In this document: one piece after another, positions 9,762 to 17,480 of the stretch
How the letters are laid out: each line of letters begins with the position of its first letter
Position numbering within the stretch: position 1 is the first letter of the stretch
Source: a virus
DNA: 25,068 nt
Reading direction: 5' to 3' (one strand)
Virus record (IMG/VR): IMGVR_UViG_3300025543_000194
Span: 1 to 25,068 of that record
Position numbers and translations under genes: made by a program
The notes under the pieces: model-generated
Told to the model about the DNA's origin: nothing
The model's database searches: none
Seen by the model: the letters and a program-made list of their open reading frames with translations, nothing else

Positions 9762-10235
9762 ATGAGTTTAAAAAAATTAAAAAAAGATTGGGTTTCAACT
9801 TCAACAGGAACTGCTAATGGAATTTCAGGTTATAGTGAAGAAATTAATTTAGTTCCAATTTCTAGCACTAAAGAATTCAATCCCAATACTGGAGATGAAA
9901 AAGCAGTTTATGATTTCGAAAAAACATATCCTTCATTAGCTGAATCTTGGAAAGAAGTACAAGCAGAACAATATACTTTATTTGCTAAAAAAATGATGGA
10001 TTATGGTTTAGGAAACATTGCTCTCGGTACTTCACTTGAAGAACCTGAAGATATACAATTATCATTGACTGGTATTTGGTTGCGCGTTAACGACAAGATA
10101 AACCGCCTAAAAAACATACTAAGACGTAATGGTAAAAATTATGTTAACGGGGAAACAATGATTGATAGTTTTATTGATATTGCTAATTATGGTATTATTG
10201 CTATGTTAGTAATAAAAGATAAATGGAAAAAATGA
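9762..10235 (+). CDS. DUF1599-like protein (nucleotide-modification-associated type)
   Basis: A 157-residue protein. The C-terminal part, about residues 66-155, matches the DUF1599 pattern as I know it: a helix with EQYTLFAKKMMDYG, an N-I-A-LG turn, SLTGIWLRVNDKINRLKN, and a last helix DSFIDIANYGIIAMLV. DUF1599 (PF07659) has been grouped with domains found near phage DNA base-modification enzymes and is all-helical; the conserved Asp/Glu/Asn/Arg residues suggest nucleotide binding. The N-terminal 60 residues are low-complexity and polar. The start has the AAAATAGTTATG context. It directly precedes, and overlaps, the first FkbM methyltransferase of the glycan cluster, which raises the idea of a shared nucleotide- or DNA-modification role. 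Confidence 0.65.
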   Translation: MSLKKLKKDWVSTSTGTANGISGYSEEINLVPISSTKEFNPNTGDEKAVYDFEKTYPSLAESWKEVQAEQYTLFAKKMMDYGLGNIALGTSLEEPEDIQLSLTGIWLRVNDKINRLKNILRRNGKNYVNGETMIDSFIDIANYGIIAMLVIKDKWKK

Positions 10236-10888
10236 AAAGAGGAACTAGAATAGTTAGTATAAAAAACACCCCCATGATTATATTTGAACATCCTGAGTGT
10301 ATATCTGATGATATAGTAAAATATGATAATTTCTGGGAATTTGAACTATTTAATAAGTGGCGGAAATACTTCCCCACAGATGGTTTAATGTTGGATATAG
10401 GAGCAAATATTGGTTCACATTGTGTACAATTTAAAGTTGCTTTTCCCAATTTAAAAATATGGGCTTTTGAACCTTTCCCTGAAAATTTTAATTTATTAAA
10501 ACAAAATATTGAACAATTTGAAGATGTTCATGCTTTTAATGTAGGAATAGGAAGTAATAACTCAATGGTTTATTTTGGTGATGAATCCCCAAATAATTCA
10601 GGTGTGGTAAGAGTAATAGAAAAAAGTAATAATACTAATCTAGTTTTATCTTTAGATACTATTAAATTCCCAGAACCAGTGAAAATGATTAAAATTGATA
10701 TTGAAGGTCATGAATTATCAGCATTCGAAGGAATGAAACAATTATTGTTAAAGGATAAACCATTAATATGGTTAGAAGATTTAACCTCACTATCAACCTC
10801 AAATAACCCCGTTAGTTATTTAAAAACGTTAGGGTACAATATTATAGAACAAGAAATCTCATCTTGTGATTTCTTAATGAAAATTTAA
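10232..10888 (+). CDS. FkbM family methyltransferase
   Basis: SAM-dependent methyltransferase of about 218 residues. SAM-binding motif I is LDIGANIGSHC, about 55-65 residues from the start, followed by an acidic motif II (AFEPFPENF). The FkbM signature IKIDIEGHELSAFEGM lies near residues 153-168 and the protein ends with a normal FkbM C-terminus. FkbM enzymes usually O-methylate sugars or polyketides. I chose the ATG at 10232 because it forms an ATGA overlap with the preceding stop; an ATG at 10223 would add three residues. A second, divergent FkbM gene ends the cluster at 15978, suggesting that two positions of one product are methylated. Confidence 0.88.
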   Translation: MKRGTRIVSIKNTPMIIFEHPECISDDIVKYDNFWEFELFNKWRKYFPTDGLMLDIGANIGSHCVQFKVAFPNLKIWAFEPFPENFNLLKQNIEQFEDVHAFNVGIGSNNSMVYFGDESPNNSGVVRVIEKSNNTNLVLSLDTIKFPEPVKMIKIDIEGHELSAFEGMKQLLLKDKPLIWLEDLTSLSTSNNPVSYLKTLGYNIIEQEISSCDFLMKI

Positions 10889-10901
10889 AACATAAATAGT
10901 T

Positions 10902-11855
10902 TTGCCTAAAAAGAAAAAAACACTTCCTATAATAAAGGAAATATTAAAAAAATCGGAGCGTGAGGTAAACTATGGATATGAAAAAGGTATTTCATTTTCT
11001 CAAATGTCTATGTTTAGAAGTTGTCCTAGAAAATGGGCCTTACAATATAGAGATGGACATAAAACTCACGAATCCTCCATCCATATGACATTTGGAACAG
11101 CAATCCATGAAACAATCCAAAATTACTTAGATGTAATGTATGATACTAGTGGAGCCGAAGCCGATAGAATTGATATACAACAATATTTTGAGGAGCGTTT
11201 TAGAGAAACATATTTAAAAGATTATAAATCAAATAAAAATATCCACTACAGCAACCCTGCTGAGATGAAGGAATTTTTTGATGATGGAATGGAAATATTA
11301 AATCATTTCAAAAAGAAACGTAATAGTCATTTTAAGAAAAAAGGATGGCATTTAGTTAAATGTGAATTACCATTATTAATTGCGCCTAATCCCACGTATA
11401 AAAACGTATTATACCGCGGTTACCTCGATATTGTATTATACCACGAACCCACCAATTCAATCAAGATTATAGACATTAAAACATCTACTCGTGGCTGGGG
11501 TGATAAGGAGAAAAAAGATGAAGATAAACAATTTCAACTCATTCTATACAAAAAATACTTCTCAGAACAATTTGGATTCCCAGTAGATAATATTGATATT
11601 GAGTTCTTTATTGTTAAACGTAAATTGTATGAGAGTGAGGATTATGTAATTCCTCGTATTCAATTATTTAAACCTGCCTCTGGTAAAATTAAAATGAGTA
11701 GAGCAGAAAAAGCAGTAAATGAATTTATTGAAAAAGCATTCACACCCGAAGGTAAATATAAAGATGATATTATGATTCCAAATGAAAGTAAATGGAATTG
11801 TGGTTTTTGCCCATTTAAGAACAAAAAAGATTTATGCCCTGTAGGTATAACATAA
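10902..11855 (+). CDS. PD-(D/E)XK nuclease, Cas4/AddB-like with probable Fe-S cluster
   Basis: A 317-residue RecB-type nuclease. The order of motifs is FGTAIHE (His69), GYLD (Asp176), IIDIKTS (Asp191, Lys193) and an QFQLILY motif (near 210-216), which is the full RecB/Cas4 active site. One Cys lies at residue 41 (RSCPRKW) and three at 300, 303 and 312 near the C-terminus, the one-plus-three spacing that holds a 4Fe-4S cluster in Cas4 and AddB. It probably trims DNA ends in replication or recombination. The start is TTG in the AATAGTT context; the first ATG lies 34 codons further on and would cut into the conserved SQMSMFRSC segment. It sits between modification genes rather than CRISPR genes, and no array is seen. 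Confidence 0.9.
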   Translation: MPKKKKTLPIIKEILKKSEREVNYGYEKGISFSQMSMFRSCPRKWALQYRDGHKTHESSIHMTFGTAIHETIQNYLDVMYDTSGAEADRIDIQQYFEERFRETYLKDYKSNKNIHYSNPAEMKEFFDDGMEILNHFKKKRNSHFKKKGWHLVKCELPLLIAPNPTYKNVLYRGYLDIVLYHEPTNSIKIIDIKTSTRGWGDKEKKDEDKQFQLILYKKYFSEQFGFPVDNIDIEFFIVKRKLYESEDYVIPRIQLFKPASGKIKMSRAEKAVNEFIEKAFTPEGKYKDDIMIPNESKWNCGFCPFKNKKDLCPVGIT

Positions 11856-11877
11856 ATAAAAATAAATATTAAATACT

Positions 11878-12069
11878 ATGAGTAATAAAAACATGACATT
11901 AACATCAGTTAAAGTCCAATCAGAATTATTTGAAGAATTCAAAATATCTTGTGTAAGGTATAAATTTTCTTTACAAAAACTTACGGATCGTACAATCCAT
12001 TTATATCTTACAGATGAGGAATTTCGTAAAAAAATACACACACATACTGACTTAAATATAAACGAATAA
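11878..12069 (+). CDS. Ribbon-helix-helix-like small protein
   Basis: A 63-residue protein with a pattern like a CopG/Arc DNA-binding fold: a short strand (TLTSVKVQSE), helix A (LFEEFKISCVRY), a turn, helix B (SLQKLTDRTIHLYL), then a charged tail. Ribbon-helix-helix proteins bind DNA as dimers with the strand in the major groove, and small ones are common phage regulators. The basic and hydrophobic spacing fits, but the family is too short for certainty. It lies 22 bases after the nuclease and 12 bases before the first glycosyltransferase, so it may regulate the cluster or just be an unrelated early protein. Confidence 0.65.
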   Translation: MSNKNMTLTSVKVQSELFEEFKISCVRYKFSLQKLTDRTIHLYLTDEEFRKKIHTHTDLNINE

Positions 12070-12081
12070 TATAACTAATAC

Positions 12082-13524
12082 ATGAAAAATAGTTTTGATT
12101 ATCTCCCAAAAAATGAGAGGAAGAAAATAATGCTCATCTGTGATGACATCAGAGTCCACTCAGGAGTAGCTACAGTTGCGAGAGAAATAGTAACAAAAAC
12201 AGCACACCATTTTAATTGGATAAATATAGCAGGTTCTATAAAACATCCGGATAAAGGACAACGTTTAGATGTATCTGAAGATACTAATAAAATTATTAAT
12301 ATAGATGATTCATCCGTGATGTTGTACCCTGTAGATGGTTATGGTAATGCTGATCTTATTAGAGATATCATTAACTTAGAAAAACCAGATGCTATAATGT
12401 TGATTACCGATCCTCGTTATTTTGAGTTCATATTTGCTATGGAAAACGAAATTCGTAAACATATTCCAATTGCTTACTTAAATATATGGGATGATTACCC
12501 CGCTCCCTTATATAACAAGGCATATTATGAAGCATGTGATTTATTGATGGGTATTAGTAAACAAACAGTTAATATTAATAAATTAGTATTAGGTGATAAA
12601 AAAGATGATAAAATCAACCGTTATATACCTCATGGGTTAGATAAAAATACATTCTATCCCTTAGAAGAATCAAACCCACAATGGTTAGAATTTCAAAACT
12701 TCAAAAATAGTGTTTTAGTAAATAAAGATATAGACTTTGTATTATTTTTTAATTCTCGAAACATAAGACGTAAGCAAATTCCTGATACAATGTTATCTTT
12801 TAGGTATTTCTTAGATCAATTACCTAAAGAAAAGGCAAAAAAATGTGTTATGTTACTCCATACAGAGATAGTAAATGATCATGGAACTGATTTGAAAGCG
12901 GTTAAGGAATTATTATTTGAGGGTTTTGAAGATAATGTGGTATTTCATACTGATAAACTCCCACCAAATTATATGAACTATTTATATAATATGTCGGATG
13001 CACAAATATTACTTAGTTCAAACGAAGGTTGGGGATTAAGTTTAACAGAAGCTATATTAGTAGGTAACCCAGTTATAGCCAATGTAACAGGTGGTATGCA
13101 AGATCAACTTGGTTTTAGAAATGAAAAAGGTGAATGGATTGATTTTGATGCTGACTTTCCTTCAAACCATACAGGGAAATATAAAGAATGTGGTGAATGG
13201 GCATTCCCTATTTTTCCATCGAATCGTTCAATTCAAGGTTCACCTAAAACCCCTTATATTTGGGATGATAGATGTAATGCTGAAGATGCAGCCGAACAAA
13301 TAATGAATATTTATTCATTAAGTAAAAAAGAACGCAAGGAAATAGGAATAAAAGGACGTGAATTTGCTATAAATGAAGGTGGATTTACATCTGAAAGACA
13401 AGCAGATAGAGTAATAGAAGCATTTGATACATTGTTTAAAACTTGGATCCCAAGAAAAAATTATGAATTTATTAATGCTAATATTGTAGATAAAAAAGTT
13501 GTACCACATAAATTATTATACTAA
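12082..13524 (+). CDS. GT-B glycosyltransferase (GT4-like)
   Basis: A 480-residue glycosyltransferase with two Rossmann-like domains. The N-terminal domain begins with KIMLICDDIRVHSGVATVAREI, where the Gly-containing loop is like the acceptor side of GT4 enzymes. The C-terminal nucleotide-sugar domain has the E-x7-E motif (Glu315 to Glu323, in EGWGLSLTE) followed by GNPVIANVTGG, typical of GT4 donors. The enzyme would transfer a sugar from an NDP-sugar. The gene abuts the next glycosyltransferase with no gap, so the two are clearly co-expressed. Acceptor unknown: virion protein, host surface glycan, or modified phage DNA are all open. Confidence 0.85.
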   Translation: MKNSFDYLPKNERKKIMLICDDIRVHSGVATVAREIVTKTAHHFNWINIAGSIKHPDKGQRLDVSEDTNKIINIDDSSVMLYPVDGYGNADLIRDIINLEKPDAIMLITDPRYFEFIFAMENEIRKHIPIAYLNIWDDYPAPLYNKAYYEACDLLMGISKQTVNINKLVLGDKKDDKINRYIPHGLDKNTFYPLEESNPQWLEFQNFKNSVLVNKDIDFVLFFNSRNIRRKQIPDTMLSFRYFLDQLPKEKAKKCVMLLHTEIVNDHGTDLKAVKELLFEGFEDNVVFHTDKLPPNYMNYLYNMSDAQILLSSNEGWGLSLTEAILVGNPVIANVTGGMQDQLGFRNEKGEWIDFDADFPSNHTGKYKECGEWAFPIFPSNRSIQGSPKTPYIWDDRCNAEDAAEQIMNIYSLSKKERKEIGIKGREFAINEGGFTSERQADRVIEAFDTLFKTWIPRKNYEFINANIVDKKVVPHKLLY

Positions 13525-14811
13525 ATGAAACCACTATTTATAATTAGCTCACCATTTAATACTTATTCAGGTTATGGTGCCAGAAGTAGAGATATTATTA
13601 AAGCAATTATTGCTACTGAAAAATATGATGTTAAATTAATATCCCAAAGATGGGGAAATACCCCCTTTGGGTTCTGCAAAGACAACTCAGAATGGTCTAA
13701 TTTATTAGAATTATCAATCCCCCCTCAAGTAAATTCAAAACCAGATATATGGATGCAAATAACTATACCAAGTGAATTCCAATCAATTGGAAAATATAAT
13801 ATAGGAGTTACAGCCGGTATAGAAACAACACTATCACCTGGAGAATGGGTTGAAGGTATTAATAGAATGGATTTAAATTTAGTTTCATCTAATCACTCTA
13901 AAAATACATTTTTATCTACTATTTTAGAGAAAAAAGATAAAAATGGTAATATATTAGGTAAAGTAAAAGTTGAAAAACCAATTGAAGTATTATTTGAAGG
14001 AGCAAATACAGATGTATATAAATCTCAAAACACCCCATGTTCATTAGATATCCAAATTAAGGAAGATTTTGCTTATTTATTTGTAGGACATTGGATGCAG
14101 GGAGATATGGGAGAAGATAGAAAAAATATTGGGCTATTAATCAAAGCATTTTATGAAACCTTCAAAAACAAAGCCAAAAAACCAGCTTTAATATTAAAAA
14201 CTACACAAGTAGGTTCATCATATACTGATAGAGATGAAATACTTAGAAAGATTAACTTAATCAAAGATACAGTAAAGTCAAATGATTTACCTAATGTTTA
14301 TTTACTTCATGGGGAATTTACAGATGATGAAATGAATGAGATATATAATCATTCAAAAGTTAAAGCTATGATTAGTTTAACTAAAGGTGAAGGATTTGGA
14401 AGACCATTACTTGAATTTAGTTTATCTAAAAAACCAATTATCGTGAGTGGATGGAGTGGACATATGGATTTTTTAGATGAAAAATTCAATACCTTTTTAG
14501 GAGGTATACTAACTAATGTTCATCAATCTTCAGCAAACCAATTTTTACTTCCCGAATCCCAATGGTTCTCTCCCGACCATATGCAGATTAATCAGGTGTT
14601 AAAAGATGTATTTGAAAATTATAAAAAATATATAGATGGTGGAAAAAGACAAGCATATAAAAGTAGGAAAGAATTTAGTTGGGAAGCCATGAAAGATTTA
14701 TTATCTTCCCTCCTAGAAACAAATATACCTGAATTTCCAACCCAGATAGAATTAAAAATACCTCAATTAAAAAAAGTTGAATCACCTAAAATAGAAAAAG
14801 TAAATGGATAG
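13525..14811 (+). CDS. GT-B glycosyltransferase (GT4-like), second copy
   Basis: A 428-residue GT-B enzyme. The N-terminal part opens with FIISSPFNTYSGYGARSRD, a Gly-rich GT4 acceptor loop. The donor domain carries the E-x7-E motif at Glu289-Glu297 (EGFGRPLLE) followed by KKPIIVSGWSGHMDFL. A long insert near residues 185-200 (HWMQGDMGEDRKN) precedes the donor domain. It differs clearly from the upstream enzyme, so it likely adds a different sugar to the same chain. The first codon follows the upstream stop with no intervening base; its own stop is overlapped by the next gene. Confidence 0.85.
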   Translation: MKPLFIISSPFNTYSGYGARSRDIIKAIIATEKYDVKLISQRWGNTPFGFCKDNSEWSNLLELSIPPQVNSKPDIWMQITIPSEFQSIGKYNIGVTAGIETTLSPGEWVEGINRMDLNLVSSNHSKNTFLSTILEKKDKNGNILGKVKVEKPIEVLFEGANTDVYKSQNTPCSLDIQIKEDFAYLFVGHWMQGDMGEDRKNIGLLIKAFYETFKNKAKKPALILKTTQVGSSYTDRDEILRKINLIKDTVKSNDLPNVYLLHGEFTDDEMNEIYNHSKVKAMISLTKGEGFGRPLLEFSLSKKPIIVSGWSGHMDFLDEKFNTFLGGILTNVHQSSANQFLLPESQWFSPDHMQINQVLKDVFENYKKYIDGGKRQAYKSRKEFSWEAMKDLLSSLLETNIPEFPTQIELKIPQLKKVESPKIEKVNG

Positions 14812-15256
14812 TTTAATAAATTGTAATAAATGTAACTCAGATGCTTGTTATGTAGAAGAAGTAACGGCTGATATAAAAACATTTTTCTGCTATGGGTGCG
14901 GTTTCCAATCTAGTTCATTAATGAAAGACTCAGAAGAATTTTATGATGAACAACTTAAATCACTCCCTGAATTATATAAAGATTTAATATATAATGATGG
15001 TGAAAAAAATTGGATGCCTACATTGGTTAATTTACCTCAACAAGGTATGATATTTGCTAATGGGGTCAATAAACTTGATTGGAAATGGAGTGCAGTTAAA
15101 GCAATCCCCGTAACTGATGAAGATAAAATAAAATACCCAATCCCAGGAAAAGAAGGTGAATTTTACGAATGGAGAATGGACATGACAACTATGGAAAATT
15201 TTGAAGAGCGTGATTTTATGGAAGCATTAAGCTACATAGGTGTACTTCCTGAATAA
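14804..15256 (+). CDS. Zinc-ribbon protein of unknown function
   Basis: A 150-residue protein. The N-terminus has C7-x2-C10 and C29-x2-C32, a four-cysteine zinc ribbon of about 30 residues, and the rest is acidic with Trp- and Pro-rich stretches (KLDWKWSAVKAIPV, then YPIPGKEGEFYEWRMD). There is no catalytic motif that I know. Its start overlaps the end of the second glycosyltransferase by eight bases. Zinc ribbons in phages often serve protein-protein or protein-nucleic-acid contacts, but the C-terminal part could bind a ligand; I cannot assign a function. Confidence 0.8.
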   Translation: MDSLINCNKCNSDACYVEEVTADIKTFFCYGCGFQSSSLMKDSEEFYDEQLKSLPELYKDLIYNDGEKNWMPTLVNLPQQGMIFANGVNKLDWKWSAVKAIPVTDEDKIKYPIPGKEGEFYEWRMDMTTMENFEERDFMEALSYIGVLPE

Positions 15257-15268
15257 GGTTAGTATGTT
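15239..15268 (+). promoter_or_regulatory. Possible weak promoter before the GT-A gene
   Basis: GGTG (15239-15242), 20 bases, TATGTT (15263-15268) in the short gap before 15322. Both elements deviate from the better sites, so this is a low-confidence call that rests mainly on the exact spacing. Confidence 0.3.
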
Positions 15269-15321
15269 AAAATGAGAAAGAAACGAATAATAAAACACCT
15301 AAATTGTAAATATATAGAATT

Positions 15322-15981
15322 ATGGAAATAAAAATTTCATATGCTCTCACAGTTTGTGATGAGTTTATAGAGATACAAAACCTCCTCTATTTCCTCCTCA
15401 AACGTAAACGTCCTCAAGATGAAGTAGTGGTTTTAGTTGATATGACTAAAAACGAACCAACATCTCAATTATTAGGATATCTTCATAAATTGAGTTACAA
15501 TGATTATATTACTCTAGTAGAAGATAACTTTAATAACCATTTTGCCGATTGGAAAAATAGATTAACTAGAGCTTGTACAGGAGATTATATCTTCCAGATA
15601 GATGCTGATGAGATACCAAATGAATATCTTATAGAAAATCTACCATCCCTATTAGAAGCAAACCCTGAAGTTGATATGTTGAGAGTATCTAGAGTTAATA
15701 CTGTAGAAGGCTTAACTGAAGAACATATTAAAAAATGGGGTTGGAATGTAAATGAGAAAGGATGGGTAAATTGGGCGGATTGGCAAATGAGAATTTATAG
15801 AAACACATCAAACATTAAATGGGTTAATAAGGTACACGAGGTATTAGAAGGATTTAAACTCCATGGTATGCTACCTCTTGAAGAAGAGTGGGCATTATAC
15901 CACCCAAAAACAATTGAAAAACAAGAAAAAGCAGTTAAACTATATCAAACAATAAATCCAAACGTAAAAGAAAAAATATGA
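15322..15981 (+). CDS. GT-A glycosyltransferase (GT2-like)
   Basis: A 219-residue family 2-type enzyme. The beginning (ISYALTVCDEFIEIQNLL) fits the nucleotide-binding first strand of a GT-A fold, VVVLVDMT follows, and the metal-binding DxD motif is DAD at residues 94-96 (FQIDADEIP). A later segment, WADWQMRIYRN...WVNKVHEVLEG, resembles the acceptor-side region of small GT2 proteins of the Kdo/LPS type. The enzyme would transfer a sugar with inversion. Its stop overlaps the next methyltransferase start (ATGA), which binds it to the cluster. No membrane segment is present, so it acts in the cytoplasm. Confidence 0.85.
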   Translation: MEIKISYALTVCDEFIEIQNLLYFLLKRKRPQDEVVVLVDMTKNEPTSQLLGYLHKLSYNDYITLVEDNFNNHFADWKNRLTRACTGDYIFQIDADEIPNEYLIENLPSLLEANPEVDMLRVSRVNTVEGLTEEHIKKWGWNVNEKGWVNWADWQMRIYRNTSNIKWVNKVHEVLEGFKLHGMLPLEEEWALYHPKTIEKQEKAVKLYQTINPNVKEKI

Positions 15982-16625
15982 AATATTATGGTCAAGTTTT
16001 TAGTGGTATCCCTGTAGATAAATTTCTACACGATAATTACTTCTCAGGGAAAAAAGATGGTTTCTTCATTGAATGTGGAGCAGCCGATGGTTTTAATCTA
16101 TCATGTTGTAAGTTTTTTGAGGAACAGATGGGTTGGAAAGGAATAAATGTTGAAGCTAGTCCTGCTAAGTATAAAAAATTAGTTGAAAATAGACCAAACT
16201 CATTTTTAAATATAAATAAAGGTCTTCTTAATGAACCCGGTTCATTTGTATTTAGAGACGATACTGTAGAAGACCCAACTAAAGCACCAGGATGGGGTAA
16301 TGGTTCATTTCAACATATGGAAAATCACTACCATCAACTTCATAACATGGGAGTAACCCTTCAAGAATCAGTAGTAGAAGTAATTACATATAAACAATTA
16401 ATTGAAGAAAATAATATTAAAAATATTGATTTATTTATATTAGATGTTGAAGGTGTTGAACCTATGATTCTTGAAAGTATGAAAGAATGCGATGTATTAC
16501 CCACTCATTTATTTATTGAACATGAACATTTTGGTTTAGAATTATGTAAAGAATTAACATCACATTTGGGATATACATTAGATTGGAATGATTTTTGTAA
16601 CTCTATGTATATTCTAAATAAATAA
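15978..16625 (+). CDS. FkbM family methyltransferase, second copy
   Basis: A 215-residue methyltransferase, clearly different from the one at 10232. SAM motif I reads IECGAADG (31-38), preceded by GFF and followed by a Cys-rich helix; NVEASP forms motif II near residues 57-62, and the FkbM post-motif is LDVEGVEPMIL (155-165). The last part (FIEHEHFGLEL, NSMYILNK) is standard for this group. Its start overlaps the stop of the GT2-like gene. With the other FkbM gene it brackets the cluster, so it probably methylates a sugar added by the neighbouring transferases. Confidence 0.88.
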   Translation: MKYYGQVFSGIPVDKFLHDNYFSGKKDGFFIECGAADGFNLSCCKFFEEQMGWKGINVEASPAKYKKLVENRPNSFLNINKGLLNEPGSFVFRDDTVEDPTKAPGWGNGSFQHMENHYHQLHNMGVTLQESVVEVITYKQLIEENNIKNIDLFILDVEGVEPMILESMKECDVLPTHLFIEHEHFGLELCKELTSHLGYTLDWNDFCNSMYILNK

Positions 16626-16630
16626 AAAAT

Positions 16631-16786
16631 ATGAAACGTTATTATTTTTACATAAATACAGATAAAAACAAAGAACCTATAATGTCTTATAATGCATTCA
16701 GTAGATTAAAAGCAGCAAATTACTTTGCTGCTATGAAACAAATGGATTTAAAGACATTTTTAACCCTTTTTTCTATTAGTCGATGA
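16631..16786 (+). CDS. Small conserved-type phage protein
   Basis: A 51-residue protein. It has a tyrosine-rich start (KRYYFYINTDKNKEPI), then a helix with residues LKAANYFAAMKQM, and a C-terminal LKTFLTLFSISR. The pattern of an aromatic strand, a KEP turn and an AAxYFA helix resembles small proteins I associate with T4-like phages, but I cannot name the family. It lies five bases after the FkbM stop and its stop overlaps the next start (ATGA), which supports translation. Confidence 0.7.
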   Translation: MKRYYFYINTDKNKEPIMSYNAFSRLKAANYFAAMKQMDLKTFLTLFSISR

Positions 16787-17157
16787 AAGAACTTGGTAAA
16801 TATTTAAATATCAAAAAACGAAATTCCCTTTTATCGGAAAAAGAAATGTTTTGTGATTTGGTAGATTTATATGAATCACTCGTTTTAAGGGGGGATGAAT
16901 TAGATGAAAAATACTCCCTTAATTTAACAGAATATGAAGATGATTTTTACTTACTTATAGAAAATTTATTCTATCTCCACTATGGTGATTGGAAAACAGA
17001 AATAATTACCTGGTATGTATGGGAGAGAAAAAACCATTCAACTGGAGAAATTGGACTCTTAGAATGGACAAATATGGAAACAGATGAAACAAAAGATGTC
17101 ATAATTAAATGTGCTAAGGATTTGTGGGATATATTTAAAAAAATTGAAAATAAATAA
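16783..17157 (+). CDS. Unknown acidic protein
   Basis: A 124-residue acidic, mostly helical protein that I do not recognise. Tryptophans cluster in a central stretch (GDWKTEIITWYVWERKN) followed by ETGE/ETDE-like turns, and the C-terminus is a lysine-rich helix. There is no Cys motif, signal or membrane segment. Its start is in an ATGA overlap with the preceding small gene, and one base separates it from the zinc-finger gene at 17159. It may be a binding partner of host proteins; no function can be assigned. Confidence 0.8.
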   Translation: MKELGKYLNIKKRNSLLSEKEMFCDLVDLYESLVLRGDELDEKYSLNLTEYEDDFYLLIENLFYLHYGDWKTEIITWYVWERKNHSTGEIGLLEWTNMETDETKDVIIKCAKDLWDIFKKIENK

Positions 17158-17158
17158 T

Positions 17159-17449
17159 ATGAAAAGATATTGTATAGGATGTAAAGAATTAATTCACCCA
17201 AAACGCTTAGAAATAATTCCAAATACAAAAACTTGTGTTACTTGCTCAACTACCCCAGTAAAAAGAGGAGTAACAGTACTTAGAGGAAATGTTGATAAAG
17301 ATGATACTTGGGTTGATATTGTATTTTTAGAACAAGAAGAATATGAAGAATATGAAAAATCATTAGGTAGAATAAAAAAACCAAAAAAATTACCTAAAGA
17401 GAAAATCCAAAATTATAATATTGATGATAATATCAAAATTGTAGATTAA
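17159..17449 (+). CDS. DksA/TraR-type zinc finger protein
   Basis: A 96-residue protein with C5-x2-C8 and C26-x2-C29 joined by a segment (KELIHPKRLEIIPNTKT) that matches the C4 finger of DksA/TraR proteins, including the RLE and P-x-T/R-x-C turn. DksA acts in the secondary channel of RNA polymerase; phage TraR-like proteins can mimic it. This protein lacks the long coiled coil in front of the finger, and its acidic EEYEEYEKS region lies behind it, so it may be a reduced form or merely a finger of the same shape. The ATG at 17159 is preferred because an upstream in-frame start lies deep in the previous gene. Confidence 0.7.
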   Translation: MKRYCIGCKELIHPKRLEIIPNTKTCVTCSTTPVKRGVTVLRGNVDKDDTWVDIVFLEQEEYEEYEKSLGRIKKPKKLPKEKIQNYNIDDNIKIVD

Positions 17450-17480
17450 GAATACTTACTCACCTTTAAATATAAGAATT

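Noticed and set aside
7653-11865. T4-like late promoter motifs (CATAAATA at about 7653, 10891 and 11854)
   Set aside because: They sit directly beside start codons or in AT-rich leaders, with no constant distance to a start; chance matches are expected in this composition.
15272-15331. A 19-codon open frame before the GT-A gene
   Set aside because: Too short, runs into the next gene in another frame and has no start-context motif.
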